From Vibrio crassostreae 9ZC13 (lineage in GTDB: Bacteria > Pseudomonadota > Gammaproteobacteria > Enterobacterales > Vibrionaceae): a stretch of DNA of 64,000 nt. The translations under genes were made by a program, and so were the position numbers. The notes beneath the pieces are model-generated. The model did not search any database and was not told where the DNA came from. It saw only the letters and a list, made by a program, of their open reading frames with translations. The DNA is taken from NCBI RefSeq assembly GCF_000272045.2, contig NZ_AJYZ02000042.1, positions 315,258-379,257 of the forward strand, given 5' to 3'. This document shows, one piece after another, positions 1-8,983 of this stretch (position 1 is the stretch's first letter; each line of letters starts with the position of its first letter).

Positions 1-1122
1 CAACCTGCACTCAACTTAGTGATGGATACACTTCGGTACTGGGTGAGTGAATTCCAAGTCGACGGCTTCCGTTTTGACTTGGCAGCGACACTGGGGCGCG
101 AAGGTGACAACTACAACCCTGAGGCTGCTTTCTTTAAAGCCGTAGCTCAAGACCCTGTACTTAAAGAAACTAAGTTAATCGCAGAGCCGTGGGATATTGG
201 TCCTAATGGTTATCAAGTGGGTAATTTCCCGCTTGGTTGGAATGAATGCAATGACAAGCTGAGAGACATCACACGTAGCTTCTGGCGCGGTGATCAGGGT
301 TACCTAAAAGAGTTTGCTACACGCCTAATGGGCTCTCGTGATATCTACAGTGCAGCGCACTGGCCTTACAAACTCACCGTCAACTACATCACTTACCATG
401 ATGGCTTCACCATGCAGGACCTTGTCTCGTACAAGCACAAGCACAATGAAGAAAATGGTGAGAATAACCGCGATGGGCATGGTGATAACCGTTCTGAAAA
501 CTACGGTGTTGAAGGTGAAACCGAAAACCTGTTAGTTATCGCAACACGTGAAAAGCAGAAACGCAACTTCATGGCGAGCCTGCTGTTTGCTTTTGGTATT
601 CCTCATATTTTGACGGCCGATGTGTTATCTCATACTCAAAAAGGTAACAACAACGCTTACTGCCAAGATGGCGTGACCAGCTGGCTTAACTGGGAAGATT
701 CAGAGCGCAAGACTTACTTCAAGACTTGGTTATCTGAAATGATCTCTGCTCGTCAGCAATACATGGTGCCGTTTATTAAGGCATTCAGTGGCGAAAAGCG
801 TAACTCTAACCGCATCTTCTGGAGCCGTGTCGATGGCACACTTATGGAGCATGACGACTGGAACCGCTTAAGCTCAGTCGCTTTGCATTTAGGTATTGGT
901 AAAGATGGCGACGAGTTAATTTATCTTATCAACCAAACCAATGCGCCAGCACGTTTCTCGTTACCGAATGACCGTGAACAAAACTGGGTAACCATCTGTG
1001 ATACCAACTTGCGAAACGTTAAACCCGGTCATGCAGAAGGTGAAATGTTGTTGTCACCAACTTCGATGGCAATTTTGCACTATTCGCCAGATCAGGCTGA
1101 TTTGATTAAAGCAAAAGCTTAG
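1..1122 (+). CDS. glgX: Glycogen debranching enzyme GlgX (5' end outside window)
   Basis: Frame 1 is open from base 1, so the gene starts before the window and only the C-terminal ~373 residues are present (the family is about 650). It hydrolyses alpha-1,6 branches of limit dextrins in the cytoplasm during glycogen breakdown. The visible part holds GH13 active-site motifs: DGFRFDLA with the nucleophile Asp, and IAEPWD with the acid/base Glu. NYITYHDGFT is a third conserved segment. The C-terminal domain ends normally, and a hairpin terminator follows within 60 bases. No frameshift is seen in the visible part. Confidence 0.93.
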   Translation, partial: QPALNLVMDTLRYWVSEFQVDGFRFDLAATLGREGDNYNPEAAFFKAVAQDPVLKETKLIAEPWDIGPNGYQVGNFPLGWNECNDKLRDITRSFWRGDQGYLKEFATRLMGSRDIYSAAHWPYKLTVNYITYHDGFTMQDLVSYKHKHNEENGENNRDGHGDNRSENYGVEGETENLLVIATREKQKRNFMASLLFAFGIPHILTADVLSHTQKGNNNAYCQDGVTSWLNWEDSERKTYFKTWLSEMISARQQYMVPFIKAFSGEKRNSNRIFWSRVDGTLMEHDDWNRLSSVALHLGIGKDGDELIYLINQTNAPARFSLPNDREQNWVTICDTNLRNVKPGHAEGEMLLSPTSMAILHYSPDQADLIKAKA

Positions 1123-1150
1123 TCAGCTTAATAAAACACCGAAAACCATA

Positions 1151-1182
1151 GAAGCCAGTTATATTTACAGCTGGCTTTTTTG
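1151..1182 (+). terminator. Rho-independent terminator after glgX
   Basis: Arms AAGCCAG (1152-1158) and CTGGCTT (1171-1177) form a hairpin followed by a run of T, 30 bases after the glgX stop. Confidence 0.75.
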
Positions 1183-1299
1183 TTAGCTGAATATCACAAA
1201 AATCATTCATCCATATGGAATCATTTGCATTGATGTGGTTAATGAAACTGTTTAGTATTGCCGTACTATAAAAATGAATCTATAACGTCTTTGGATATC

Positions 1300-3105
1300 A
1301 TGGCTTTACCTAAAACATTAATTCGGCTTTTTAAACCATACATTATTTTATTAACTGGAGGGATGCTCTATCTTGCTATGACTCAGCTTGAAAAAGTAGA
1401 AACAGCAGCAACAGAACAATCATCATCAAACATTCGTATCGCAAGCTCTACCATTCGTTCCAACATCGAAGCCACATTCGGCAAACTCTATTTTTTAGAA
1501 ACCAGTCTAGGCTTGCCTAAAACGGCTCCAATCGGTGATAAAAAATTCAGAGAATTGAGTGATAATATTCTAAGAAGAACACCAAATTTCTCCGATATCG
1601 TTCGATACCAACCTAACTCCCAACATTATGTCTCCACTCGTGGCCTTCCTCTTTCCAATGAACAAATCGCCACAATACAATGGCATTCAATAGACGGTGT
1701 TGTAGAAGATTTTTACATCTCTTCCGTTTACCAAAAAGCCGATGGACGATGGGTTTTCGCCGTTAAACACACTGCAGAAAAGCTCAACGAAGAAATATGG
1801 ATTGAGTTTGATTTAATGCATACCACGCAAGGTTTAAGAGATTTAAAAACGCTTAATAATGGCTATGTATTTGTTGTAGACAGAGCAACAGAGCGACTGG
1901 TATTCCACCCGGATCCACAGCGTATCGGTTCTAAATCCATCAGCTTCCATGCAGGGATAAGCCACCAACTATCTCAAGGTGAATTGGCGGGTAAACATGA
2001 ATACTACTATCAAGATAACTTCAAAATATCGGTATTTGACGCAGACAACAGCTTAAATTGGGTGTTCATTGCGGGCACCGATCGCCACGATATCTTAACC
2101 AGCTCACACCAATTTACGCTAACTGGCTTGGTACTTGGTTCACTGCTTCTATTGTGGATTGGCGCAAACTATTTGGCTTATCGTTTGAACGTGTCCTTGT
2201 CGCAACTGAATAAAGTCGATGACCTTGTAAGCTTTAAGCGAGAGTTAAAATCCATACTGGATAGTTTCACCTACCAAAAAGGCATTCAATTCTGTCTCTA
2301 TCAGCTTGAGAACCACGCATTCAGTACCATCGACTATCACGGAAACAAATCCACGGTACATTGTGACAAAGCCCTTGCAGAGCGATTTACACCGGACACT
2401 ATGGCTTACCGAAGTGGTAAGTACGCCGATCCACTGGCGTGTAAACTCAAAATACACCAACGTCATTACTGTATTCCTTTGCACTCTCGCAAGCAGTTGA
2501 TCGCAGTGTTGTACGTAAACGCAAACTTACCGATCAGCCAGAGTATTCTGCGTATGATCAGAGATTACACGGAAGTCTCACTGTCCAACTTACTGCTTCA
2601 GCACCAGTTGAGTAGCAAAGACCTGATGACGCAGTTAGACAATAAAAGCAGTTTCAGCATCACTATCGAAAACTACGTGAGCGAGCCCGACACCTATGTT
2701 GCACTGCTTGATATCGATAATTTTGACCACGTGAACCGTGCTTATGGTGAAGCTGTGGGTGACAAGATGATCAAGCTGACAGCAGAAGCACTACGCTCGT
2801 ACTTTCCGAAGCCTAAAGGACTATGCCTTGCTCGTATTGGAGGCAAAGAGTTCGCAGTATTATTTAAAGCAAACGACGGCAACGACGCCAAGCTCCAACT
2901 AGACCAGTGCCGAATTGGCGTAGCAGAGAAAACTATTGTGACGCCAGACATCAGCCTCTCTTTAGGCGTGAGTGTCGGTTTTTCACAAATAGAGGGAGAG
3001 CCAGATACAGCTCTAGCACTGGCGGAGCAAGCAAAGTTGATTGCTCAACAGCTTGGAAAAAATCGAGTTGAAGGCCACATCAGGGCTGTTGCAAAGGCTT
3101 CATAG
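1300..3105 (+). CDS. Membrane sensor protein with degenerate GGDEF domain
   Basis: About 601 residues from the ATG at 1300; an in-frame TTG at 1258 would add 14 residues with no better ribosome site. Order: TM helix (~8-27), a ~230-residue periplasmic Cache-like sensor region, a second TM helix (~270-290), a GAF-like cytoplasmic region, then a C-terminal GGDEF-type domain. The metal-binding LDIDNF motif is kept, but the signature reads GGKEF (514-518), with Lys where Asp/Glu is needed for catalysis. I infer that it does not make c-di-GMP and acts instead as a binding or signalling module. There is no EAL domain. The ligand is unknown. Confidence 0.8.
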   Translation: MALPKTLIRLFKPYIILLTGGMLYLAMTQLEKVETAATEQSSSNIRIASSTIRSNIEATFGKLYFLETSLGLPKTAPIGDKKFRELSDNILRRTPNFSDIVRYQPNSQHYVSTRGLPLSNEQIATIQWHSIDGVVEDFYISSVYQKADGRWVFAVKHTAEKLNEEIWIEFDLMHTTQGLRDLKTLNNGYVFVVDRATERLVFHPDPQRIGSKSISFHAGISHQLSQGELAGKHEYYYQDNFKISVFDADNSLNWVFIAGTDRHDILTSSHQFTLTGLVLGSLLLLWIGANYLAYRLNVSLSQLNKVDDLVSFKRELKSILDSFTYQKGIQFCLYQLENHAFSTIDYHGNKSTVHCDKALAERFTPDTMAYRSGKYADPLACKLKIHQRHYCIPLHSRKQLIAVLYVNANLPISQSILRMIRDYTEVSLSNLLLQHQLSSKDLMTQLDNKSSFSITIENYVSEPDTYVALLDIDNFDHVNRAYGEAVGDKMIKLTAEALRSYFPKPKGLCLARIGGKEFAVLFKANDGNDAKLQLDQCRIGVAEKTIVTPDISLSLGVSVGFSQIEGEPDTALALAEQAKLIAQQLGKNRVEGHIRAVAKAS

Positions 3106-3256
3106 GTTGTCCTAACAAGCTCACTTTATCCTTTACTTGGATACCGATGAAAACAAAGCACCTAGGATTCATACCCTAGATGCTTTTGTTTTTCTAGAAA
3201 GTCATTACAATGCGCCTTCGATAAGACAACACCCCTTTTCTAACGACGCGAACCTT

Positions 3257-3985
3257 ATGAAGCTAAGTAACCGACTGCAAACTCTCCACTCCCTTGTCAG
3301 CAATGACTACCAGCATATTTGGGACTGTTGCTGTGATCATGGCTTTTTGGGTGTTCAACTGTTATCGGATAATAAAGCGCCTCAGATTCACTTTGTCGAC
3401 ATTGTCCCGTCTCTGATGAGTGAGCTTGAAGGCAAGCTAACGCGCTACTTTCCGCAAGATAACAGAGCCGAACAAACGGTTAGCAGCCAATGGCAAGTCT
3501 ACTGCATGGATGTCGCCGCTATTCCGCTTGAGAAACATACAGGCAAACACCTAGTTATTATTGCGGGTGTCGGTGGCGATCTTACTCAAAAGCTCGTCGA
3601 TGATATTCATCGTCAACACCCAGACAAAGCGATCGATTTCTTGCTTTGTCCGGTGCATCAGCAATTCGAGTTGAGAAGCCATTTAAAGGCGATCCATTTT
3701 GGTCTTATTGATGAAGTGTTGATTGAAGAGAACCGTCGTTACTACGAGATTTTATTGGTGAGTAATAGTCGCGGTGATTCAGAAAAGAGCCAAACCGTTA
3801 GCGAGATATCAAACGTCGGTGACAAGATCTGGACACCAAGTTGTGATGAACAAGTGAAGGTATCACAGCAATACAAAGCCAAAACATTGCAGCACTACTT
3901 ACGTATCCATCAAGGACAAGAGAAGCAAGGCAAACCTAGCCAAGTAAAGCATATTATTGATGCTTACCAGGCGGTTAAGCCATAG
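3257..3985 (+). CDS. trmK: TrmK-like tRNA (adenine22-N1)-methyltransferase
   Basis: SAM-dependent methyltransferase of the COG2384/TrmK family, which makes m1A22 in tRNA. Motif I appears as DCCCDHGFLG and the later conserved loop as IIAGVGG, matching the DHxxL and GxGG signatures of the family. The frame is open from 3137, but the ATG at 3257 begins the conserved part (MKLSNRLQTL), giving 242 residues, the usual size. It stands alone, followed by a bidirectional terminator shared with yihG. The family is best studied in Gram-positives, so target specificity here is inferred. Confidence 0.75.
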   Translation: MKLSNRLQTLHSLVSNDYQHIWDCCCDHGFLGVQLLSDNKAPQIHFVDIVPSLMSELEGKLTRYFPQDNRAEQTVSSQWQVYCMDVAAIPLEKHTGKHLVIIAGVGGDLTQKLVDDIHRQHPDKAIDFLLCPVHQQFELRSHLKAIHFGLIDEVLIEENRRYYEILLVSNSRGDSEKSQTVSEISNVGDKIWTPSCDEQVKVSQQYKAKTLQHYLRIHQGQEKQGKPSQVKHIIDAYQAVKP

Positions 3986-4030
3986 TAAGTACTAACTTAA
4001 TGGTTTGAATATTAAGAAAGTCAAATTAAT

Positions 4031-4068
4031 AAAAAAGCCGATAGTTCAATGAGCTATCGGCTTTATTA
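4031..4068. terminator. Bidirectional terminator between trmK and yihG
   Basis: Inverted repeat AAAGCCGATAG (4034-4044) / CTATCGGCTTT (4054-4064), flanked by A-rich and T-rich sides, between two convergent genes. Confidence 0.85.
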
Positions 4069-4090
4069 ATGCTATCGATTCAGTTTTAGC

Positions 4091-5035
4091 TTACTGTTCT
4101 TGTTTCTTATAAGCCACATCAGGCTCGTCAACTGTCTCTACCTCAGAAGGCTTATCAACCCCATAAACCGTATCAAGGTAGACGTCTTTCTCTTTCCACG
4201 TGCTGTTCAACCAATTGTGGAAGCGACGTTTAAAAGCCTTATCTTCAAAGTAATTACCGTTCACGTTCTCATCCATTGGATGCAATTTAATACGCACAAC
4301 GACCTTAGTCATTTTGCCCTTCAGCATATCTTCAAACGGAGAGGTTTGGTTTTCAGGGTAAGCTAAGGTCACATCCACGATGCCATCCAAAATTGGGCCC
4401 ATTGCAGATAAAGCAAATGCCACGCCCCCAGTTTTCGGCTTCAATAAGTGGCGATAAGGGGTCTTTGCTGACGCCAGTTTCTCGTGGTTTGCACGAGTCC
4501 CTTCAACAAAATTAACCAATGTTGTCGGTGCTAATTTGAACTTAGTACACGCTTTATTGATTGCATTAAAATCATCATTACGGCGTTCTGGGTTGCGTAA
4601 TAGGAACTCACGAGAGTGGCGTCTCATGAATGGCATATCTAAGCCCCAGCAGGCCAAGCCAACAAATGGTACGTACAACAATTCATGTTTCAAGAAGTAC
4701 TTCGTCATCGGCATTTTGTCTTTTAGGATTGAAGACAAAATCACAATATCTGCCCAGCTTAGGTGGTTAGACATCATCAAATACCACTGCTTGGTCGAAA
4801 TATCTTCCCCCCCTTCCACTTGCCATTCGATATCGTTATTGGCGTTCAACATCCATAAATTAAGAGAAGCCCAACACCAGAATGTGAAGTTAGCTAAGCG
4901 AGTGCATGATTTTTGAACGACAGAAATTGGCAAAATAAGTTTGATTAGGGCAAACAGGCTCACAGCCAATGCGGTGAATGCAGTATTAATGGTCACGAAC
5001 AATACGTTCAAGGCCATACGAAGATTATCAAGCAT
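4091..5035 (-). CDS. yihG: YihG-like inner-membrane acyltransferase
   Basis: 314 residues, closely matching E. coli YihG (310) in length and in landmarks I recognise. It is a member of the PlsC/LPLAT family, which transfers acyl chains to lysophospholipid. The HX4D catalytic motif is NHLSWAD and the later motif is FVEGTR. An N-terminal hydrophobic stretch (~8-37) anchors it in the inner membrane. Single-gene unit convergent with trmK. The precise acyl acceptor cannot be told from sequence. Confidence 0.9.
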   Translation of the reverse strand: MLDNLRMALNVLFVTINTAFTALAVSLFALIKLILPISVVQKSCTRLANFTFWCWASLNLWMLNANNDIEWQVEGGEDISTKQWYLMMSNHLSWADIVILSSILKDKMPMTKYFLKHELLYVPFVGLACWGLDMPFMRRHSREFLLRNPERRNDDFNAINKACTKFKLAPTTLVNFVEGTRANHEKLASAKTPYRHLLKPKTGGVAFALSAMGPILDGIVDVTLAYPENQTSPFEDMLKGKMTKVVVRIKLHPMDENVNGNYFEDKAFKRRFHNWLNSTWKEKDVYLDTVYGVDKPSEVETVDEPDVAYKKQEQ

Positions 5036-5367
5036 AAAACACAGTTATATTGAGAACGAAAGCCGCCATTATACGCATCTATAAATTATTCTCTTCAGTA
5101 ATTGATTGAATATCCTAGGGGTCAAACCACTCAACCTATGTTAACGATGTTCAACCAGCTAAAGTCTATTAAAACGAAACCAAAAACACATGTACGAGTC
5201 ATTTGGACTCAAATAGTATATTGTCTTTTTGACAACATTCGACCCAATAATTAACCTTCAATCAGTATTGATAAGCATTCTCATTATTGGCGTGGTACAT
5301 GCAACTCTAAAGTGTAAATAGTTGAGTATCCTTAATGAGATAACTTCTCTTCTTAAAGGTGGATGAT
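5036..5367. other. Divergent intergenic region yihG / fpr
   Basis: 332 bases without a gene, presumably holding both promoters. The only motif I can single out is a Fur-box-like 19-mer at 5270-5288. No small ORF with a ribosome site was seen. Confidence 0.5.
5270..5288. promoter_or_regulatory. Possible Fur box upstream of fpr
   Basis: GATAAGCATTCTCATTATT matches 14 of 19 positions of the GATAATGATAATCATTATC consensus and lies 80 bases before the fpr start. Iron control would fit a ferredoxin/flavodoxin reductase, but the match is moderate. Confidence 0.35.
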
Positions 5368-6168
5368 ATGACAGATATTCCTCATGGTTTAGTTACAGGC
5401 AAAGTCCTAAACAAAACAGAATGGACAGATCAATTGTTCTCACTCCAGGTTAGTGCACCTGTCTCTTCTTATCAGGCAGGTCAGTTTACTAAGCTTGGCT
5501 TGCTCAATAACGAAGGTGAGTTTGTGAGACGCGCTTATTCTATGGTGAATGCACCAGAGCATGAGCAAGGACATCAGCATCTAGAGTTTTTGATTATTAA
5601 GGATCAGAACGGTCAGCTCTCGCCTCAACTTCACGAATTGCAAGCTGGTGATGACATCTTTGTCGGGAAAGACCCAAGTGGCTTTATGACATTAGATGAG
5701 ATCCCAGAGATCGCCGACGATCTATGGATGCTTTCAACCGGAACCGCGGTAGGCCCATTTATCTCAATACTTGAGAGCATGCAGATACAGCAAAATGAGT
5801 TGGCTTCAGACAAAGCCTCTTCATTCAAGAATCTGGTTCTAGTGCATGCTGTAAGAACAGAGCAAGACCTGACTTATCGAGATCGTATCACTCAACTCGT
5901 TAATCACTTTCAAGGGAGACTTAAATATGTGCCAATTATTTCTAGAGAATCAGTTACCGGAACTTTGCGCGGACGAATCCCAAATTTGTTACTTGGAGGC
6001 GACCTCGAGCAAGCCGCGTCTGTCGCTTTCAATCAAACCCGCAGTTTTTTCTACCTTTGCGGCAATCCGCAAATGGTTCGTGACACAAGCGAAGCGCTAA
6101 CTAGCTTAGGTTTCGAAAAGCACTTACGCAGAAAACCCGGTCAATTCAGCAGTGAGAACTACTGGTAA
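5368..6168 (+). CDS. fpr: Ferredoxin(flavodoxin)--NADP+ reductase
   Basis: 266 residues from the ATG at 5368, which has AAAGGTGG just upstream; the GTG at 5359 is in frame but has poorer spacing. FAD-dependent reductase exchanging electrons between NADPH and ferredoxin or flavodoxin in the cytoplasm. RRAYSMVN is the FAD-binding RxYS motif (~50), STGTAVGPF the NADP-binding loop (~125), CGNPQM a conserved C-terminal motif, and the ENYW end resembles the EHYW end of E. coli Fpr. Single gene. Confidence 0.92.
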   Translation: MTDIPHGLVTGKVLNKTEWTDQLFSLQVSAPVSSYQAGQFTKLGLLNNEGEFVRRAYSMVNAPEHEQGHQHLEFLIIKDQNGQLSPQLHELQAGDDIFVGKDPSGFMTLDEIPEIADDLWMLSTGTAVGPFISILESMQIQQNELASDKASSFKNLVLVHAVRTEQDLTYRDRITQLVNHFQGRLKYVPIISRESVTGTLRGRIPNLLLGGDLEQAASVAFNQTRSFFYLCGNPQMVRDTSEALTSLGFEKHLRRKPGQFSSENYW

Positions 6169-6233
6169 ATAACAACCGCCACTCGTTAGACAGAAGCACA
6201 ACTTTCAAAGAACAGTTAGAGAAGAGGTTTTAT

Positions 6234-6358
6234 ATGAGTCATTTACGTATTCCGTCACACTGGAAAATTCAACGTTCCACACCCGAAAGTAAGATTCATT
6301 CAATATTGATGAACTTATAAGCAAGCAACCTCGTAATGTGATTTTTAATGTTCAATAA
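6234..6358 (+). pseudogene. Frameshifted small ORF downstream of fpr
   Basis: An ATG at 6234 follows GAAGAGG at a good distance. The frame reads 28 codons (MSHLRIPSHW...) to a TAA at 6318. Near base 6300 a second frame continues naturally (NIDELISKQPRNVIFNVQ) to a TAA at 6356-6358. Together they would give a ~41-residue protein with one frameshift. I do not recognise the product. It may be a decayed small gene, a sequencing error, or a chance ORF. Confidence 0.35.
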
Positions 6359-6449
6359 GTGAAGACAAAAGATCAAATAACCATAGCAATTACAATGACT
6401 AATGGTGATAGACAAGAGAAAAAAACTCTAGCACACTGAACAGAGTTGT

Positions 6450-6715
6450 AGGGCATGTTGACCTATCGAGCTGATTTTTGCAGCCGTTTGTGGGTTATTT
6501 ATACAAGGCAGAGAATTCGACGTGTAGCTCGCCTACATGAGAATTCGATAACGCTGTAGAAAGGAACCACAAACACTGCCCGAAGGGTTCGGCTAAAATC
6601 GTTTTACTCTTTGTTGAGAGGGTTTTGCTTAGAATGACTAGGCGGCAAACCTCTCGTCGCGATTAAAACGATTTTATCTCGAACAAAACTTAACCGCGAA
6701 AGGTCAACATGCCCT
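6450..6715. mobile_element. MITE-like repeat with 15-bp perfect terminal inverted repeats
   Basis: The 266-bp segment begins AGGGCATGTTGACCT (6450-6464) and ends with its exact reverse complement (6701-6715). It has no ORF of note but has internal complementary blocks, for example GTTTGTGG near 6487 with CCACAAAC near 6569, and AAAATCGTTTT near 6596 with AAAACGATTTT near 6665, so the transcript would fold into a long branched hairpin. I recall the same ends and GTTTGTGG...CCACAAAC body as a dispersed non-coding repeat in Vibrio genomes. A possible 3-bp TGT target duplication flanks it, which is weak. It sits 65 bases before ldhA. Confidence 0.75.
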
Positions 6716-6780
6716 TGTTTTAATCCCGTTTCAGAGAATGAATTAGTGGGTTATTTATATTTTAGGTAAGAGAGGAAGCC

Positions 6781-7773
6781 ATGCTCAACATTGCTTTTTT
6801 TAGCTCAAAATCATACGACGAAAAATCATTCGAACTGGCAAAAGGCGAACTCAACGCTGAGTTTCATTTTCACGATTTTCGACTCACCACAACAACAGCA
6901 AAAATGGCGCACGACAACGAAGTGGTTTGTGCGTTTGTAAACGATGACCTATCGCGAGACGTGTTAGAGATTCTTGCTCAAGGCGGCACCAAGTTAATCG
7001 CGATGCGCTGTGCGGGCTTTGACAAGGTCGACCTAGACGCAGCCAAAGAGTTTGGCTTGCAAGTGGTACGCGTTCCTGCTTATTCACCAGAGTCAGTAGC
7101 AGAGCACACGGTTGGCATGATGATGTGTTTGAACCGTAAACTACACAAGGCATACCAACGCACTCGTGATGCGAACTTCTCTCTTGAGGGGTTAGTTGGC
7201 TTTAACTTCCACGGTAAAACGGTCGGTGTGATTGGCTCGGGTAAGATTGGCCTAGCGACGATGCGAATTCTGAAGGGTTTAGGCATGAATATCTTATGCT
7301 ATGACCCATATCCAAACCCGTTAGCTGTTGAGTTAGGCGCTAAATACGTTGAACTCGACGAACTTTACCAAGAGTCTGATGTGATTTCTCTGCACTGTCC
7401 GATGAGTAAAGAGAACTACCACTTATTGGATGCAACGGCATTTGAGAAGATGAAAGATGGCGTGATGATCGTCAACACCAGCCGTGGTGAACTGCTGGAT
7501 TCAACCGCAGCGATTGAAGCGCTCAAACAAAGCAAAATCGGCGCGCTTGGTCTTGATGTTTACGACAACGAGAAAGAGCTGTTCTTCCAAGACAAATCTA
7601 ACGATGTGATTGTCGATGACGTATTCCGTCGCCTATCTGCTTGTCACAATGTATTGTTCACAGGTCACCAAGCTTTCTTGACCAAAGATGCTCTGTTCAA
7701 CATCGCCAATACAACGCTCACCAGTGTTGATGCCTTCTTTGCTGGCAACACCAGCGGTAACGAACTCGTTTAA
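6781..7773 (+). CDS. ldhA: Fermentative D-lactate dehydrogenase
   Basis: 330 residues, against 329 in E. coli LdhA. NAD-dependent D-2-hydroxyacid dehydrogenase reducing pyruvate to D-lactate in the cytoplasm under fermentative conditions. The Rossmann motif is GVIGSGKIG (~152-160); catalytic Arg lies in NTSRGELLD, Glu in DVYDNEKE and His in GHQAFLT. GAGAGGAAG gives a strong ribosome site. Upstream DNA is the MITE-like repeat, so the native promoter is either just inside the last 65 bases or supplied from the element. Confidence 0.95.
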   Translation: MLNIAFFSSKSYDEKSFELAKGELNAEFHFHDFRLTTTTAKMAHDNEVVCAFVNDDLSRDVLEILAQGGTKLIAMRCAGFDKVDLDAAKEFGLQVVRVPAYSPESVAEHTVGMMMCLNRKLHKAYQRTRDANFSLEGLVGFNFHGKTVGVIGSGKIGLATMRILKGLGMNILCYDPYPNPLAVELGAKYVELDELYQESDVISLHCPMSKENYHLLDATAFEKMKDGVMIVNTSRGELLDSTAAIEALKQSKIGALGLDVYDNEKELFFQDKSNDVIVDDVFRRLSACHNVLFTGHQAFLTKDALFNIANTTLTSVDAFFAGNTSGNELV

Positions 7774-7826
7774 TCGCTAATTGAGTTAATAGCAGACTGA
7801 GTTAAAAACAAACTAGGTCTACAAAT

Positions 7827-7866
7827 ACAAAGCCACGCTATTCTGAAGTGAACAGCGTGGCTTTGT
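7827..7866. terminator. Bidirectional terminator ldhA / patatin gene
   Basis: Perfect 13-base arms ACAAAGCCACGCT and AGCGTGGCTTTGT (7827-7839, 7854-7866) between convergent genes. Confidence 0.85.
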
Positions 7867-7893
7867 CGTTTATCCAGTATCCTAAAAACGTTC

Positions 7894-8766
7894 CTAGACG
7901 CAGAAATGACAATCTTCGGTGTCTAAACCATACACGCCTTTTCGAATGGCAAGGTGCTCTTCACCCGCTTTAATGCCCATCTCATAACCTGCATTAAGAG
8001 TACTTTGATCCATAGTTAAACGCTTTACTGCGAACGCTTCTGGCGGCGCTATCACTTTAATGGTCGCATCTTTGGGTGGGTTACGAATGAACTCCAGAGA
8101 CTGGTTGTAGTTTTCAGCACGCACCGCCATCGATTCAGCAATATTTGGGAATTTCTTTAATAGTTTCTTCAGCATCCATTGGTGCTTTTGAGGCTTCATT
8201 CGGTAGCTCAATGGGTGAGACAGAATCACGGTAATATCGCGTGCGCCACGGCGATATGCTTCACGAACCGGAATCGAATCGGCTACACCGCCATCGGTAT
8301 AACAGCCACCAGAGAAACACGGAGTTTCACGGTAAGCGATAGGTAAAGCCGTTGTTGCTTCAACAACATTAGAAAGGTTTTCTGGCTTAATATGGTAGTA
8401 GTCTGCACTGCCCGTATCGACATTTGTGACAGCAGCAATGAGTGGGATACTTGAAAATAGCTCGCCACAGTCCAGCGGATAACGTTGATTGGATTCGTTC
8501 CATAACCACTTAACGTCCACTAAGTTACCGCCCTTGGCAAAGCGAGCAGGGTTAAAGAAGGTCTTATCCGTCGCCATCGTGGTGATCACATCATAACTGC
8601 GTTTTGGTGCATGAGATAAGTAGCCAACCAGATTCGACACACCTGCAGATACGCCGATGGCAAAGTCATAAGGACGGAAATCGTCTTGCATAAAGGCGTC
8701 TAAAACTCCGGCAGCAAAAATGCCTCTCATTGCTCCACCTTCAACGATTAATGCGCTCTTATTCAT
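7894..8766 (-). CDS. Patatin-like phospholipase (YjjU/RssA type)
   Basis: 290 residues from the ATG at 8766 (GAAGAGTTTGAG upstream); the frame is open a further 27 codons with no support. Landmarks: oxyanion motif GGAMRGIF at ~10, nucleophile motif GVSAG at ~43, and the catalytic Asp in TDGGVADSIPV (~155). These are the Ser-Asp dyad signatures of cytoplasmic patatin-like lipid acyl hydrolases. Its C-terminal third matches YjjU-type proteins better than RssA. Single gene; substrate unknown. Confidence 0.85.
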   Translation of the reverse strand: MNKSALIVEGGAMRGIFAAGVLDAFMQDDFRPYDFAIGVSAGVSNLVGYLSHAPKRSYDVITTMATDKTFFNPARFAKGGNLVDVKWLWNESNQRYPLDCGELFSSIPLIAAVTNVDTGSADYYHIKPENLSNVVEATTALPIAYRETPCFSGGCYTDGGVADSIPVREAYRRGARDITVILSHPLSYRMKPQKHQWMLKKLLKKFPNIAESMAVRAENYNQSLEFIRNPPKDATIKVIAPPEAFAVKRLTMDQSTLNAGYEMGIKAGEEHLAIRKGVYGLDTEDCHFCV

Positions 8767-8926
8767 CTCAAACTCTTCTACTTTATAAACTGATAGTCGT
8801 AGAATAATCCCATCACTCTTACAAAGATAATGGGATAGATTTATCAATTCGATAGGTAAAAACTATCAATGTGGATTATTAAATTTTTCAATGATTTAGG
8901 GTTGCTTAATAAACAGCGAGATCAAA

Positions 8927-8959
8927 AAAGGCCGTTGAGTGATTCACTCAACGGCCTTT
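8927..8959. terminator. Palindromic terminator after katA
   Basis: A nearly perfect 33-base palindrome AAAGGCCGTTGAGTGA / TCACTCAACGGCCTTT with A and T flanks, 25 bases past the katA stop on the minus strand. Confidence 0.85.
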
Positions 8960-8983
8960 CAATTAACGAATCAAGATGATTGA

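Noticed and set aside
4536..4916. 126-codon frame opposite yihG
   Set aside because: It is antisense to a well-supported gene and reads as a shadow of its codon pattern.
6450..6715. The inverted-repeat element as an integron attC/VCR site
   Set aside because: The ends and length do not fit VCR cassettes and no gene cassette or integrase is present.
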